The notes under the pieces: model-generated
What the model was told of the DNA's origin: nothing
The model's database searches: none
The model's input: only the letters and a program-made list of their open reading frames with translations
DNA from: Selaginella moellendorffii
Taxonomy: Eukaryota > Streptophyta > Lycopodiopsida > Selaginellales > Selaginellaceae
Direction: 5' to 3'
Length of the DNA: 64,000 nt
NCBI RefSeq assembly: GCF_000143415.4
Contig: NW_003314267.1
Coordinates: 3,848,446 to 3,912,445, forward strand
Shown here: piece by piece, positions 11,150 to 22,201 of the stretch
Numbering within the stretch: the first letter of the stretch is position 1
Layout of the letters: each line of letters begins with the position of its first letter
Position numbers and translations under genes: made by a program

Positions 11150-14126
11150 ACGAAAAAGGAACATCGACAGAGAGGCAAGTTATGTGACCAGTTGACAGTA
11201 GCTACCCCATGACTAGAGATTTCACCATGCACACGAAGTGCCGAAGCCAGTCTGCCTATACTAGCCCAAACTCAAAAATCAATAGATGGACAATATCAAA
11301 GTCATAAACAATGATATCTTAGAGACGTAATTATCAGTGAATATATCTTAGATGAGAACACAAAAGTATTCCAAGTAAGTTATCATCCGATAAACTAGTA
11401 TTACAGTATAAGAACCACCAAGATCACCATAATTAGAAAACATAGGATTCACCATCTAACAAAATTCAATAGCAAGTATATCATCGAGTAAACTCAATGA
11501 GAAAACTTAACTACCGAAGATTGTAGACAGTATGCTAAACAACGTACCAAAGATAACTTAAAGAACACAAAGTATCCTTAACCGACAAACACAATGCTCG
11601 CAAATGTATCACCCGAAGGAAATAACATCATAATCTATTAGGACTAACTCAAGCAACAATCAACAAAACAGAATGAATGTGGTAAGACCAACAAACACTT
11701 AGTCATGCCAACCATCACATAAGTCAATTGGAATAGATCCCGGTCAACAATACCAAGGAACGAATCCGACTCAACCGCAATAAGCTCACTAATGCATTTA
11801 GTCAATAGCTCTGAGCATGCCTTGAAGAGGCTAGCTATGCATAATCAACACTTAGTCGAAACTAAAGTGAAGACCACAAGATGGACTCATATCGGTACAC
11901 AACCTCCTCATAGACAAAGCTATACTATGGGTGCCAACATCTCAACTCAAACAACTAAGTTGGACATCACCATCCTCAGCCAAGGTGCAGGGCTACCAAA
12001 ACTAAATCAAGATCAGTAAGAGCTCACTACTCTCATAAAGTTTAACGAAATGCAAGGTGCAAACTGCCACCAAGCACAACATTATAGAAGAAAGGCACAA
12101 GGGTCATCCTTCTTAGAAAAGCGTAACGGCCACTTTTCTATGCCAACTCCAAACTCTATCCAACTTAATTACTTTAACCCCAAAAGTTAGCATCCCTTTC
12201 GGGTTGTATCATATAAACTATTTACTAAGGTCTAAGCCAACAGAAGTCAACTCTAACCCTTTCACTAGTTTGTATTGGCTTACGAAAACGGAATGGTTTT
12301 CGGGCAAAGTGATCAACAGATCAGCCATTGGAAAAGCCTAAGAAAATTTGTGGAAAATTTTCCATCCTAGAGAAAGAATGACTCTCAGTCTAGGATTGCA
12401 AACTTTCAAGACTCAACTAACTTCCTCCTATTAACAACTTCACATAGGTTCACCTCAACACAAATTCTCATGACCCATAGTATACTGAAGCTTCGAACAT
12501 CTTTGCCCATACTTCTGACATCCAACACTGATATCCGCAAAGTGCAAAATAAACATCCAAGGCTTGATCACGAAGACCACATCTTCAGATATCCACATTG
12601 CACTAACACTCTTCTTCAATCACCTTCAAGATCCAATATGAAGCCAAAACACTAACAAGAAAAATGGCATGGAAAATCAAGGTCCAAGGAAAATTCCTCA
12701 TCACTCGAATAATAATGCTACTTCCACTAACACAAGTGCTAGCAATGTTAATGCCTCAACTACACACTTTCTCCATCCAACAATTTACTCCAAGTGCTAA
12801 CAGATCAACTTACAAACCATAGCAAGTGAATGCTATAACCCTTTTCCAACACCTAATGGGCAAACTCAAGGAAACAAGGTACCAACTTAAGCTTAGTATA
12901 ACGGACCACCATTGAGAATTTAGTCAAAGCTACTACAATGCTATTTCGTGCAAGTAGATTAGCTTCTCCATCAACCACTTTGGGGTTGATTATTGTTTAA
13001 CCAAGCAACTTCGTAAACACATTACTCATTATACATGGATATGATATAAGTATCACAATGACTTGATCATCAATCAAGCAACACTATAAGTAATGTCTAT
13101 GTTATTACTTCAAAGGTGTATGTGAATATCAAGTGTCAACTCAATTCGACAAAATGCAATATAAATGCCACACCCCACCAATAGAGATTTACAACACCCG
13201 ACACCACTAACTTTTGTTCACAACACGTACAAGTTCATGCCACTCTCTTTCTGACCAAACTCAACACTAATCCAACACCAAGCTACTCAAAGCACAATAG
13301 CAAGGTTCTCCGGAAAAGAATTGAACATTGCAACCCAAGTCTTCCAATAGCAAGTCTAGATAAAATGGTTTAGCGTTTCACCACTATCCATCCCATAACT
13401 CACAACTTGTAAGACCATCATTTCCAACATGCATCAAGGTAAGAACTCATGATTGCATATTGTGAACACGAGCAATGAGTTACACTTTGTTGCAAATCAT
13501 CCCTCCAAGAGAAAATGAATTACGTGTTTGATCCTTTGTCCCTAACAACTCTCTTTCCGGCCTCATCTTGACTAAACCTCAAGCTTGCGTTCGCACTACC
13601 TTCAGTTCAATCCAAGAAAAGTTTATAAGAGAGCATGGCAATGATTACTTGAATCAATAGACTAATCCCTACAGTCATGGTTGATCCACTTATAATCATG
13701 CCTAGGAAGGATCCACTAGTGCCGTGCTAAATAGCTACGGACCAGCTTATTTGCCACTCATAGCAAACTTAGGGAAAGTTTACTTTCTCCCATGGTACAA
13801 GGAACAACTCATGGAATCATCAATAGGCTAACATTAATCCTACCAACTCAAAGTGTAATCTTGAGTTGCTAATGTGCCTCTCTCACGAGCCCAAGCATAA
13901 ACTCGTGCAAATGGAACATCTCCAAACCATCTTATGAGCCCAAGCGCAAGCTCACATAATATGGAACAAAAAGGTAACCAAAACCTATCCCAAGGAACTA
14001 ATGTGAAGTCTTTGCACCCAAACGTGTACCCACTCGGATCATCGTTTTCATCTCTGTGTATGCAACGAGACTAGTTGCCTAATCTCATTGGATAGTACTC
14101 GCCGAGACTCATCCTCTGATACCAAA
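11150..14126. other. Non-coding interior of the LARD-like element
   Basis: About 3 kb of AC-rich sequence on the plus strand without convincing ORFs, tandem arrays or motifs. The longest open frames are 61-75 codons and match no known retrotransposon domain. The last bases, ctctgataccaaa, are the complement of the primer binding site. Confidence 0.6.
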
Positions 14127-15270
14127 TGTAACACACATGGTTTTGACCCTTTATCCTATGGTGATTTACCATAGGATAACACCACGAAGCGGAACCTAAA
14201 CCCTCTTTATGCCACGTGACAGATGCCACATGTCACATGCCACATGTCTATCCCACGTGTCCATAGGAACTCGAGGTTCAAGGCCTTGGGCCACTGAACG
14301 AAAGAACGGTGCCAAACTCCCAAGCATGGAGCCAAGGAGTGATGGAACCGAACCACAGAGTAACTCCCGAGCATACAGCCCAAGGAGCGAAGGGATAGGA
14401 GCCCAAAGCGACTTGAAACAGTCCTGGAGCAACCAGCATCCTAATGCCAAGACTAACACGCAAAACGGAGCCAAATGGAGTCTCGTGCTATTTCGGCATA
14501 CCAGTGGCATAACGCGAGGAAATGGGTACCCCACCAACTAGCATGGTATGGAACTTGGGCTTAGACCCAAGCCGGATGTAGAACAAGGACAGGCACGCAA
14601 GCAAGAGCTAGACTATGCCTCAAGTTGGTCAGCCATGCCCGACCTACCCACTATCCCTACTATACATTTGGAACCCCCCATATCCCCCCCCCCTTGAGGA
14701 ACACACGCTTTGGGCTTTCATCCCAAGCCTCCTTTAGTATCAAGAGTTAATTTATAGGACAAATTTGAAACTTATTAAATATGGAATGTCCCTAATTTGT
14801 GAATTTGGACACGGGATGAACACCATTGTGTTCAAGCCGACCTCGACATTCCGTAGACATGCCAAATGAGCGAATCTAGACACTTTCCATAAATAAAACT
14901 TATGACCAAAATGAGACTAATATAAAGGGCATGATAGCGAAGGTGTTTAGCAGACACGGTAAGCTATCATCCGGCGATATTGAGGGACTAGTCTCAATAC
15001 GCAAGGGTTCTTGCCAAGCCAGTGCAAGACAGAGCAAAAGAAAAGTAAAAGCCAGGCTGAGAATGCTCAGCTAGAAACACATAGAAGTTCCTACCTTATG
15101 TCCATCTGGCTAAGTACAGATGTTAAGCCCAGTTTACTAACACTTGGACAAGAGGGGCCAATAAAGGGAACCAGCAATATCAACCTCTTGCCATCGTGGC
15201 AGTAAGGTAAGAGTGTACGTAAGAACTGGCCGACAGATAACTTTCGATACCCGAAGTCACATTCGCGATA
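14127..15270 (-). repeat. LARD-like element 5' LTR (right copy)
   Basis: Starts TGTAACACACATGG directly after the primer-binding-site complement and ends TTCGCGATA, followed by the target duplicate GACAT at 15271-15275. Confidence 0.85.
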
Positions 15271-15514
15271 GACATTGATAACAAGAGCTTGATTCAACTT
15301 CTCAAAAGCCTTATTGAGTGCCAAGATTTCTTTTTGCTTCACTGTAGCCACACCCGCTTTCCTCCAATTCCTGAAAAAGATGACAAAAATCTTGGAAGAG
15401 AACTCATAAATCCTCCTTACCAGTGTAGCACTTTGATAAAATTTCTATCTCAATCACTGTGATCTCTACAGTAGTCCTTATCCCATAGCACAGAAGGAGG
15501 CAATCCCAGATTTT

Positions 15515-16342
15515 TGTTAGAGGTAGAGATGATGTGGCAGTAGTTATGCCCACGTGGCAGTAGCTTTATGTATATGTACACAATCATATACAGTTATATA
15601 TATACAGTTCTTCCTCCTCGTGTGCGCGTCTCTCCGCTGCTAACATGGTATCGGAGCCTTGGGCTCCTTGATCCTGGGCATGGCGCTTGCTGGCCAGGAG
15701 GCCAGTGATGAGGAGGAGGATGAGCCTCCCAATTGCAATCCCTCTTGCAATGTTTGGGACGCTTGAGGCGTTGCACCAAGGCACCAGGCTGTGTAGAGGT
15801 GCTGAGCAACAAGCAGCAGCAAGTAGAGAACAAAGCCAGTGGGAGATTGAGAGATTTCACCAACCCACATCAAGAATTGGGTCAAGATTCAAGAACATTG
15901 CATAGCAATTCTTTGCAGGAATTTCCAGCAATTGGGAAGGATGCTCATGGAGATTCAAGTGCCTAGTCGCAGAGAAGTGGGAGCCTGGCAGTTCACGGCC
16001 AAGACCTCATGCTAGAGGCAAGATTGAAGCCATAGCAAGAAGCAAAGAGTGTGCAAGCAAGTCCAAGACCAAGAACCAAGTTTTGGGTAGTTGATTGATG
16101 AGTTTTCATATGCTTTTCTCATCAGCTTTCCATGCTCATCATCTGAGACTAGCTAGGCACGATTCAGGCTTAGATTCAGACTGGAATCAGCCGCCTGATC
16201 GTGAGTGGGAGTGTTAGAGGTAGAGATGATGTGGCAGTAGTTATGCCCACGTGGCAGTAGCTTTATGTATATGTACACAATCATATACAGTTATATATAT
16301 ACAGTTCTTCCTCCTCGTGTGCGCGTCTCTCCGCTGCTAACA
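15515..16342 (+). mobile_element. TRIM (terminal-repeat retrotransposon in miniature), 828 bp
   Basis: Two LTRs of 131 bp (15515-15645 and 16212-16342) start TGTTAG and end CTAACA; I find no difference between them. The left LTR is followed at once by a primer binding site (TGGTATCGGAGCC). The right LTR is preceded by a purine-rich tract (gtgagtgggag). The target duplication ATTTT (15510-15514 and 16343-16347) is exact, and the empty site (cccagatttttgcaatag) survives at 9590-9605. The 566-bp interior has no retrotransposon domain; its longest ORF (72 codons at 15687) resembles nothing. Identical LTRs imply a recent insertion driven by an autonomous element elsewhere. Confidence 0.93.
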
Positions 16343-16347
16343 ATTTT

Positions 16348-16657
16348 TGCAATAGACTTGTCTCTTGTTGCATATGCTAGATGCTTTGCTAGCTTTGATT
16401 TGATGATGGCTTGAGCAGTCTACTCTTGACTGCTACTGCGAGTGAACTTAGTGGCTGAAGAATCAGCACCTTGGGGAGATGCCCATCAAGCTCAACACAT
16501 GAGTCATTTAGTCCCTCTAGTACCAAAAATGCCTTGAGCCATCAAATGGCTGGAGATTTGCAAGAATGGTAGCAACCAATCACTCCATCAGCAATGAGAG
16601 AAAGAAATAGGAACAAAGAAAGAAAAGAAAAAGTAACAAGCCACAAGCCTGATACCA
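16348..16657 (-). pseudogene. 5' end of copia gag and leader
   Basis: On the minus strand this lies just after the right (5') LTR and its primer binding site. A start reading MAQGIFGTRGTK at about 16545 meets a stop within 13 codons, so gag is broken. The sequence 16348-16500 is repeated at 9598-9750. Confidence 0.55.
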
Positions 16658-16775
16658 TGAAGAGAAAATGAGTTGCCATTCACACGTCAATCATGCTCTA
16701 TATACAGACTATTCCTGACTGATTGGTGCATGATTCCTGGAGACTTGAGCAAATCAACAACTGCTACCTTCCACA
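16658..16775 (-). repeat. copia 5' LTR (right copy)
   Basis: Partner of 3966-4083, starting TGAAGAG and ending CTTCCACA, preceded on the plus strand by the primer-site complement ctgatacca. Confidence 0.88.
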
Positions 16776-17155
16776 CAACCTTCCTGCTCAGCCTATGCTC
16801 GCAAGCAAACTCTTGGAAATTGGCGTGCAAGACGAGCTCCCATCGCCAGGAAAAACACAAGGTACTTCACACATCTTTCCAATGAAAAGAAGTACTCGTT
16901 GCCAGACACTTCAGCTTGTCCAAAACCACACACAAACCATCCACCCGGCTTGAGCCACGATGGAGATGTTCTTCAGGCTGTACGCACGGTGGCAGTGTAC
17001 TGTACTGCAGCGTGTCCTTCCCCTGTGAATTCTTGGGGCAAGCTTGACGACAACTTGGCTGCCATGGTCGAGGTCGCTCTTTGATTCTTTCGAAGGAAGC
17101 CCCAAGTTTTAACGGCTGGGAGGCTTTAACGGCTGAGATACAATCAGGGGACTTT
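16776..17155. other. Unassigned sequence right of the copia element
   Basis: Minus-strand frames of 60-70 codons are open (for example 16911-17105) but match no family I know. This may belong to the same degraded block as the VPS35 fragment next to it. Confidence 0.3.
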
Positions 17156-17460
17156 CGTCATCCAAAACTCCTTGGACGAAAGCAGAACAGTATTTGAGCT
17201 AAGAGAGCCGCTGCTTCACAGCAACATTGGCAACTCTGAGAGCTGGCTTTAATCGCAGCAGCACCCTGAGAGTTTAGAAATGCACCTCTGTGCGTCTTGA
17301 GTCCCACCATCTTCATTCCAGAACAAATGCGAGCAAACATACACCGCACGACGTTGATCCGGCTTTCTTAGCAATTTCGCCGAGTACTGCATCGTCAGTC
17401 TGCAAGTCCGAGAGTGAGATTGGTCTGAAAATACGGGCAAAGCTTACCCCTGAAGCTTTG
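17156..17460 (-). pseudogene. VPS35: VPS35 (retromer) C-terminal fragment
   Basis: The minus strand reads YSAKLLRKPDQRRAVYVCSH followed by LFW, a conserved stretch near the C-terminus of plant VPS35, the cargo-binding subunit of the endosomal retromer. After a frame change, LKPALRVANVAVKQRLS follows, matching the next helical segment of VPS35. Frames change at least twice and no start or upstream domain is near, so this is a relic of one or two exons. Confidence 0.6.
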
Positions 17461-17559
17461 TGAGAGCGTGTCTCTGTTTTCTACCCCAGAAACAGTACTT
17501 ATCTGAGGTGCGTTACCGCTTTAGAGTCCTGCAGATAAATGTTAGGACAAAGTCCAGAA

Positions 17560-17970
17560 AATAAATATGCCACACACTCACAACGATCTCTTCTTTTCTG
17601 GAGGAAGCAGCATAGCATCCCCCACACTCATGCTGAACCCGCAGGCTTTCCACCAACTCGGAGCTGCATCGAATACAGAAACTCCGCGTCTTCGGAGATA
17701 TCGTAAGCCCAGGCCGTTGAGAGCTGACCACCTTTCACTAACTACTTGATCCGGGAGTCAGCAGTAAAAGCTCCTCCCGTGACCACCACAACAGGGAGCC
17801 AGTGTTGTTGAATTCGAAAGGCCCAAAGAAGACCTCCGTCCAGGAGCTCCACATATCTGTCATCTATCTGAAGCAGCTTGTCATCGCCGGCATAGCAACC
17901 ACTAGCAAGATCTCTGTGGCCCTGAAAATATCTGGCCAGTAAACCACTGTCAACTAAAGGTAGGATATTT
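17560..17970 (-). pseudogene. NUP133: NUP133 fragment with internal deletions
   Basis: Blocks match the NUP133 pseudogene at 1460-2200 in the same orientation (FCIRCSSELVESL near 17650, LLQIDDRY near 17870, TGGAFTADS near 17770), but with several deleted stretches between them. At the LLQIDDRY joint this copy keeps the ancestral frame (followed by VELLDGG), while the larger pseudogene has one extra G there. So it did not simply derive from the present state of the larger copy. Confidence 0.75.
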
Positions 17971-18400
17971 ACCTCGGCACAATGTTGAGCGCATGCTCTG
18001 GGTTGAAAACATTCAAACATTTAATGCCGCCCCTGCCATTCTATGTTGAACTTTGCAAATCACAAATCAGTCAGTCAGTATGATTCATCTTGGGGTAAGG
18101 AGATCAGTTAGATCGAAAGAAAGGGTTGTGGAGTTTTCATGTGCATGAGCCAGTGCTTCAAGTGCTTAGGAGTGGAAAGCATCCAATTGCAAAAGATTTG
18201 ATTGCAAGGTGTAGTAATGGTTTCTTTTTCTAGTAACCGTAACATATCATGTATCTTGTCAGATTCTTGGTTGTCACAGAGGTTGGACGTAATTGGGGTG
18301 AATAATGCTGATCCCAATCCAGTGTGCAAGAATTGGCATGTTAAGAGTTCTGGAGTTGAGATCCAGTTGATGTTGCAAACACCGAGGAAATGTGGAGCCT
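17971..18400. other. Unassigned sequence between gene fragments
   Basis: Short frames on both strands (up to 73 codons); none recognised. Confidence 0.3.
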
Positions 18401-18970
18401 CATGAACATGTTTGAGGTGTCATTGCTGGTTGACTTCACACAACAAGGACAATATGACGTGGGGGATGTAAACAAAGCAGATGGTCTCCCTGTTCACGGC
18501 TGAAAGAAATCCATGCATAAAGCGCTTTGTCTTTGCAAGCCCATACAATGACTTTAGTGACAGGGACCCATGCTCTGGAGATCTGCGAGAAGTGTTCAAG
18601 GAGAAGCTCCACTTTACAACCACAGAGATGGGGCGGGTTTATTAACAAAAATCACTGCCGGGGAAACTATTTTCGTGAGGGAATTCAAAGTGGGGCTCCA
18701 GGATTACATTCACATTAACGATGCTGTTCGAGGGAAGCTCTTGAGGAGACTTATGGAAGGAAGGCTGGCCTAATTGCCCTTCCAAATGAGAGGGACGAAG
18801 ATGAAGACGAAATTTGTATATCTGAAAGTTGTGCGGGAATTCCATTACCGCAGGCTCCATACGAGCTTGACAAGCTCGTGCCCCTCATCCATGGTTTGGA
18901 GAAACTTGAGGAGTGGCACCGATACAAGTACATAGAGTTTGGATATAAATTCCGGCCAAGACGAGAATGA
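18400..18970 (+). pseudogene. Frameshifted coding relic, family not recognised
   Basis: Several plus-strand stretches look like protein-coding exons: one reading KRFVFASPYNDFSDRDPCSG (about 18520-18580), one reading GETIFVREFKVGLQDYIHIN (about 18660-18720) and, one frame over, an acidic then polar stretch reading ALPNERDEDEDEICIS and LEKLEEWHRYKYIEFGYKF that ends at a stop near 18970. The frame change near 18770 breaks continuity. Composition is clearly protein-like, but I cannot name the family. Confidence 0.4.
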
Positions 18971-19087
18971 TATGAAGCATTGGATGTAATGATAATTAGA
19001 TTAACACTATGATCAACATAAGAGCTTTCGTTTTCTTCCAAATGTCGGAATCTATGAATCTTTACCTGGCACGTAAGCCATACTATT

Positions 19088-19226
19088 ATATTATCTCCGT
19101 TGGTAAATCTTTCCACCTGGGGCGAGCATGGCAAATTCTCAACTCCCAGCTACCTTCTGTGTCTTGCAGAGAAGCTTTGTAATGACACCGAGGTGTCTCT
19201 CTGCAACCCAACGTCCGACTCAAGAA
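19088..19226 (-). pseudogene. Copy of the last exon of the tRNA m7G methyltransferase gene
   Basis: This stretch matches 20955-21175 (last exon and stop region of the intact gene) in the same orientation with deletions: ttatctccgttggtaaat, ctttccacct, gggcgagca, cttctgtgtcttgcagagaa, caagctttgtaat and cgtccgactcaagaa recur in order. It lies just upstream of the P450, which sits between this relic and the intact gene. Confidence 0.7.
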
Positions 19227-19376
19227 GAAACAATGGTGGCAAAGTAGAAGCACGCATTTTGTTTTAGGTGAGAAGAAGATTCTGTAATTCGTGATACCGC
19301 AGACTTACTGTTCGTTTCAACTCTGTTCAGACGAGTTGCGCTAGTTGACTTGTTTTGAGGGGCTCATTCCTTGGAG

Positions 19377-20906
19377 ATGATTCTTTTGCTAGGTGCTTGC
19401 TTCCTTCTTCTCATCACCACCATCTTCGCAATTCGCTTCTCTCCCAGCTCCAATCTTCCTCCAGGCAATCTCGGATGGCCGATCGTCGGGGAGACCCTCC
19501 AGTTCCTGGCCCTGTTTAGAAAGAACAAGGCATACAGCTTCTTCCACGAGCGCATGGCCAAGCATGGGGGAGTGTTCAAGACGAGCCTGCTCGGCTCCCC
19601 CACCATCGTCATGCCCGGCCCAGACGGGAATAAGTTCCTCTTCTCCCAAGAGAACAAGCTCGTTGTAGGATGCTGGCCTCCTTCCACTGCTAGCTTGCTC
19701 GGCCCGTGCTCGCTAGCAGTCCAGACTGGCCAAGAACACCGGCGACTACGGGAAGTGTTCATGACGTTCCTCAGCAGCCAAGCCCTCGGAAGATATCTTC
19801 CAAAGCTCTGCTTGCTTGCACAGAGTTTCCTCCAGTCGAAGTGGAATGAAGAGGCCGTCGTCACTGTAGCACCGCTGGTCCAGAGCTTCGTATTCTCGGC
19901 TGCCTGTAATCTGTTCCTGAGCATGGACAAGGAGTCAGACCAAGAGCTCCTCCTGGTTCCGTTCTACAAGTTTGTGAAAGGAATGATGTCTCTGCCAGTG
20001 CATTTCCCAGGGACCCGTTACTACGAGGCGTTGAAAAGCCGGGAGGCAATACTTCGGCTACTGGATCCGGTCATTTCCGCCAGAAAGAAAGAGCTGCTTG
20101 CGAATCCCACAGACGACCGGGACATGCTATCGGTTCTCCTCACAACCTGTGACGAAGATGGGAAACTTATATCAGAGAACGAGATAGAAGACAACGTACT
20201 ATTGATGCTGTTTGCCGGACATGAGACGGTCTTTCGCGCTCTCACGATCACCATGAAGATGCTAACTGACAACCCACACTGGAAAGAGGAGCTCTATCAA
20301 GGTACAACTTGTGTTGTTCACTTTTGAGGCTACGACAAGTTTCTCTTTTTCTGGATACAGAGCATTTGGAGATCAGAGCATCTAAAAGCAAACCCGATTA
20401 CGTACTGGAATGGAATGACCTGAGGAAAATGAAGTTGACATGGTGCTCGGTACAGGAGTCCATGAGGTTGTATCCGCCGTCTCCAGGTGCTACAAGAAAA
20501 GCCACACAAGAATTTGAGTACGCTGGATATCGTATTCCAGAGGGATATAAAGTAAGACATCAGTTAATCTTGTAGAAACTTTGCTCACCACTTTTCTTCT
20601 CTTTGGTTGAAGCTCATGTGGTCTGTTAACACTTCCCGGATGAAAGACGAGTTCTTTCCGGAACCTCAAAAGTTTGATCCTCTCAGGTTTCAAGGCAATG
20701 GCCCAGCTCCTTACGTCTTCACACCGTTTGGAGGAGGGCCTCGGACGTGCCCTGGAAATGAATTTGCAAAGATGGAGATGCTCGTTTTCTTGCATTACCT
20801 GCTGCTAAGCCACGACTGGAAGCCTGTGATCACAAATGAAGGTATTATAGTGGAAACAGCGCCTCTGCCGGCCCATGGTTTGCCTGTGAAGCTCAGCAAG
20901 AGATGA
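19377..20906 (+). CDS. Cytochrome P450 (CYP85-clan-like), 469 aa
   Basis: Haem-thiolate monooxygenase, expected to be ER-anchored. Exons 19377-20301, 20361-20551 and 20613-20906 join in phase to 469 codons; introns are 59 and 61 bp. The start is the ATG at 19377; the frame also opens at an upstream TTG that plants would not use. A hydrophobic anchor (ILLLGACFLLLITTIFAI) is followed by the proline-rich hinge NLPPGNLGWPIVGE. The I-helix oxygen motif AGHET is near residue 280, the ExxR motif ESMR near 340, and the haem loop FGGGPRTCPG with the ligand Cys near 411-420. The PPGxxGWPxxGE hinge and AGHET are typical of the CYP85 clan (sterol, terpenoid and hormone oxidation); the family cannot be fixed from motifs. 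All catalytic motifs are intact. Confidence 0.9.
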
Positions 20907-20959
20907 TCGTCAGAATCTATCCATGGAACTTTACCTGACTCTTCAACTATACTGTTAGA

Positions 20960-21981
20960 TTATCTCCGTTGGTAAATAGCTCTGTACATCTTTCCACCTT
21001 GGGCGAGCACGGCAATCTCTCGTTCACTGCGAACTCCCAGGGGATTGTCCAGCAGCCAGCCATCTTCTGTGTCTTGCAGAGAAGGCTCGTCAAGCTTTGT
21101 AATAACGCCAAGGTGTGTCTCAAACTGGTTTCTCATGTCCACCGCAACCTCCTCTACGTCCGACTCAAGAAAAATCTGCGCAAACAACCTCAGTTTCACG
21201 CTTAAATAAATTAGTATTCACGTACTTTTCCACCTACAGCAGTGTATCTGATAATATCATTCACTAGAGCTGGCTGGACGATTCGTCTCTTGCGATGTCG
21301 TAGCTTAAAATGCGGATCCGGGCACTGAGGACGAAGCTACATGAGAAACAAACGACAAACAAGAAGCTGGAAAGAATCGTACCAAAATGCATACAAGCTC
21401 GAGTCTTCCCGAATAAGTTGGTAGCAACGAGCCAAAAGACACTGTTGCGTTAGCAGTCAGGAAGTGTCTGTCATGAATGGAAGGTGTCAAAAAGCTATTA
21501 CAAGAGAATCGGACAGCTTACGCATTGACGAGATTCAGCTCCTTGGCCCAAACATTAGCCTTCTCGACCAGCTGCACAACAAGAGATTAAAATTGAAAGA
21601 AAAAAAGCGTAAACAAGAACAACCTACCATCCGGCGAACGTCGAGGCCCAGGTAGTTTTTAAAACCGGCATTTTTCTTTGCTAACAGCAGAGAAAATTTG
21701 CCCTGTCCTGGCATTACGAGAGTACGAGAATTAGAAGTGCTATAGAAGAAAAGTATGGAGAAGTAGCTATACCACAGCCAATGTCGACCGTTAGAGGCAA
21801 TGCAGGATCGGCGAAAACATCCTTCCAGTCAGGCAGAGTAAGAGGCTCCTAGAAAAAAGAAAAGAAAAAGGTACCTCATTAGAAACAAATGCCCGTTCCG
21901 GGCAAATGCTGAAACAAAACTTCATACCATCAAAGAAGCCTTCATGGGATTGCAGTGTTGCCTCCTCCTCGCGCCCTTCAC
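20960..21981 (-). CDS. tRNA (guanine-N7)-methyltransferase, TrmB type
   Basis: The product methylates G46 of tRNA with S-adenosylmethionine. Seven minus-strand exons join in phase: 21928-21981, 21773-21848, 21628-21707, 21522-21571, 21383-21467, 21226-21324 and 20960-21175. Motifs in order: [19 protein letters not shown]-binding [32 protein letters not shown], the family signature [31 protein letters not shown], and the C-terminal [21 protein letters not shown]. Introns are 50-80 bp. The 5' end is unsure: the same frame continues upstream to an ATG at 22191 but meets a TGA at about 21997, so either a very short intron or another first exon is used. The PPR gene starts only about 10 bp beyond 22191 in the opposite direction. 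Confidence 0.9.
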
Positions 21982-22201
21982 CTGGAAACGAGCAAGCGAT
22001 CAAGAGAGGACTTCCAGATCCAACGATCTTGCCTTGGTTCTCAAGAGCTCGAGATCCAGCTCCTTGAATGCATCATCGATGAGCCGGTGAATCAAAACTG
22101 GCTGCGGCTGCTTTTGCTGCTCGATCGCAGAGATTCTTGCGCAGTGGCAGCGAGCAGGGCGATCGATCAGCGCCTTGACGCACGGCATCATACCCTAATG
22201 T

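Larger units (their letters stand above)
7625..15270 (-). mobile_element. Non-coding large LTR retrotransposon (LARD-like), inserted in copia gag
   Basis: Long terminal repeats lie at 7625-8765 and 14127-15270 (about 1.14 kb each, starting TGTAACAC). A primer binding site (minus strand TTTGGTATCAGAG) abuts the right LTR, and a purine tract (complement of ctctccccccc) abuts the left LTR. The five-base target duplication GACAT is exact (7620-7624 and 15271-15275); joining the flanks restores copia gag sequence. The roughly 5.4 kb between the LTRs has no ORF above about 75 codons on either strand and no gag or pol motif. Non-autonomous elements with long non-coding interiors are called LARDs; the assignment is by structure. 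The left half is rearranged (see 9170-11149). Confidence 0.85.
3966..16775 (-). mobile_element. Ty1/copia LTR retrotransposon, minus orientation, carrying three nested insertions
   Basis: Terminal repeats of 118 bp (3966-4083 and 16658-16775) both run TG...CA. Next to the right LTR lies a primer binding site that reads TGGTATCAG on the minus strand (complement of initiator tRNA-Met). Next to the left LTR is a purine tract (aaggagggca). Flanks are CAACT and CAACC, a five-base duplication with one change. The coding order along the minus strand is gag, integrase, reverse transcriptase, RNase H, which is copia order. I count 9 differences between the two LTRs, so it is an old insertion. Removing the nested elements (575 bp, about 7.6 kb, 828 bp) leaves about 3.7 kb, short for a copia element, so it is also internally deleted. 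Coding frames are broken, so it is not autonomous. Confidence 0.9.
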
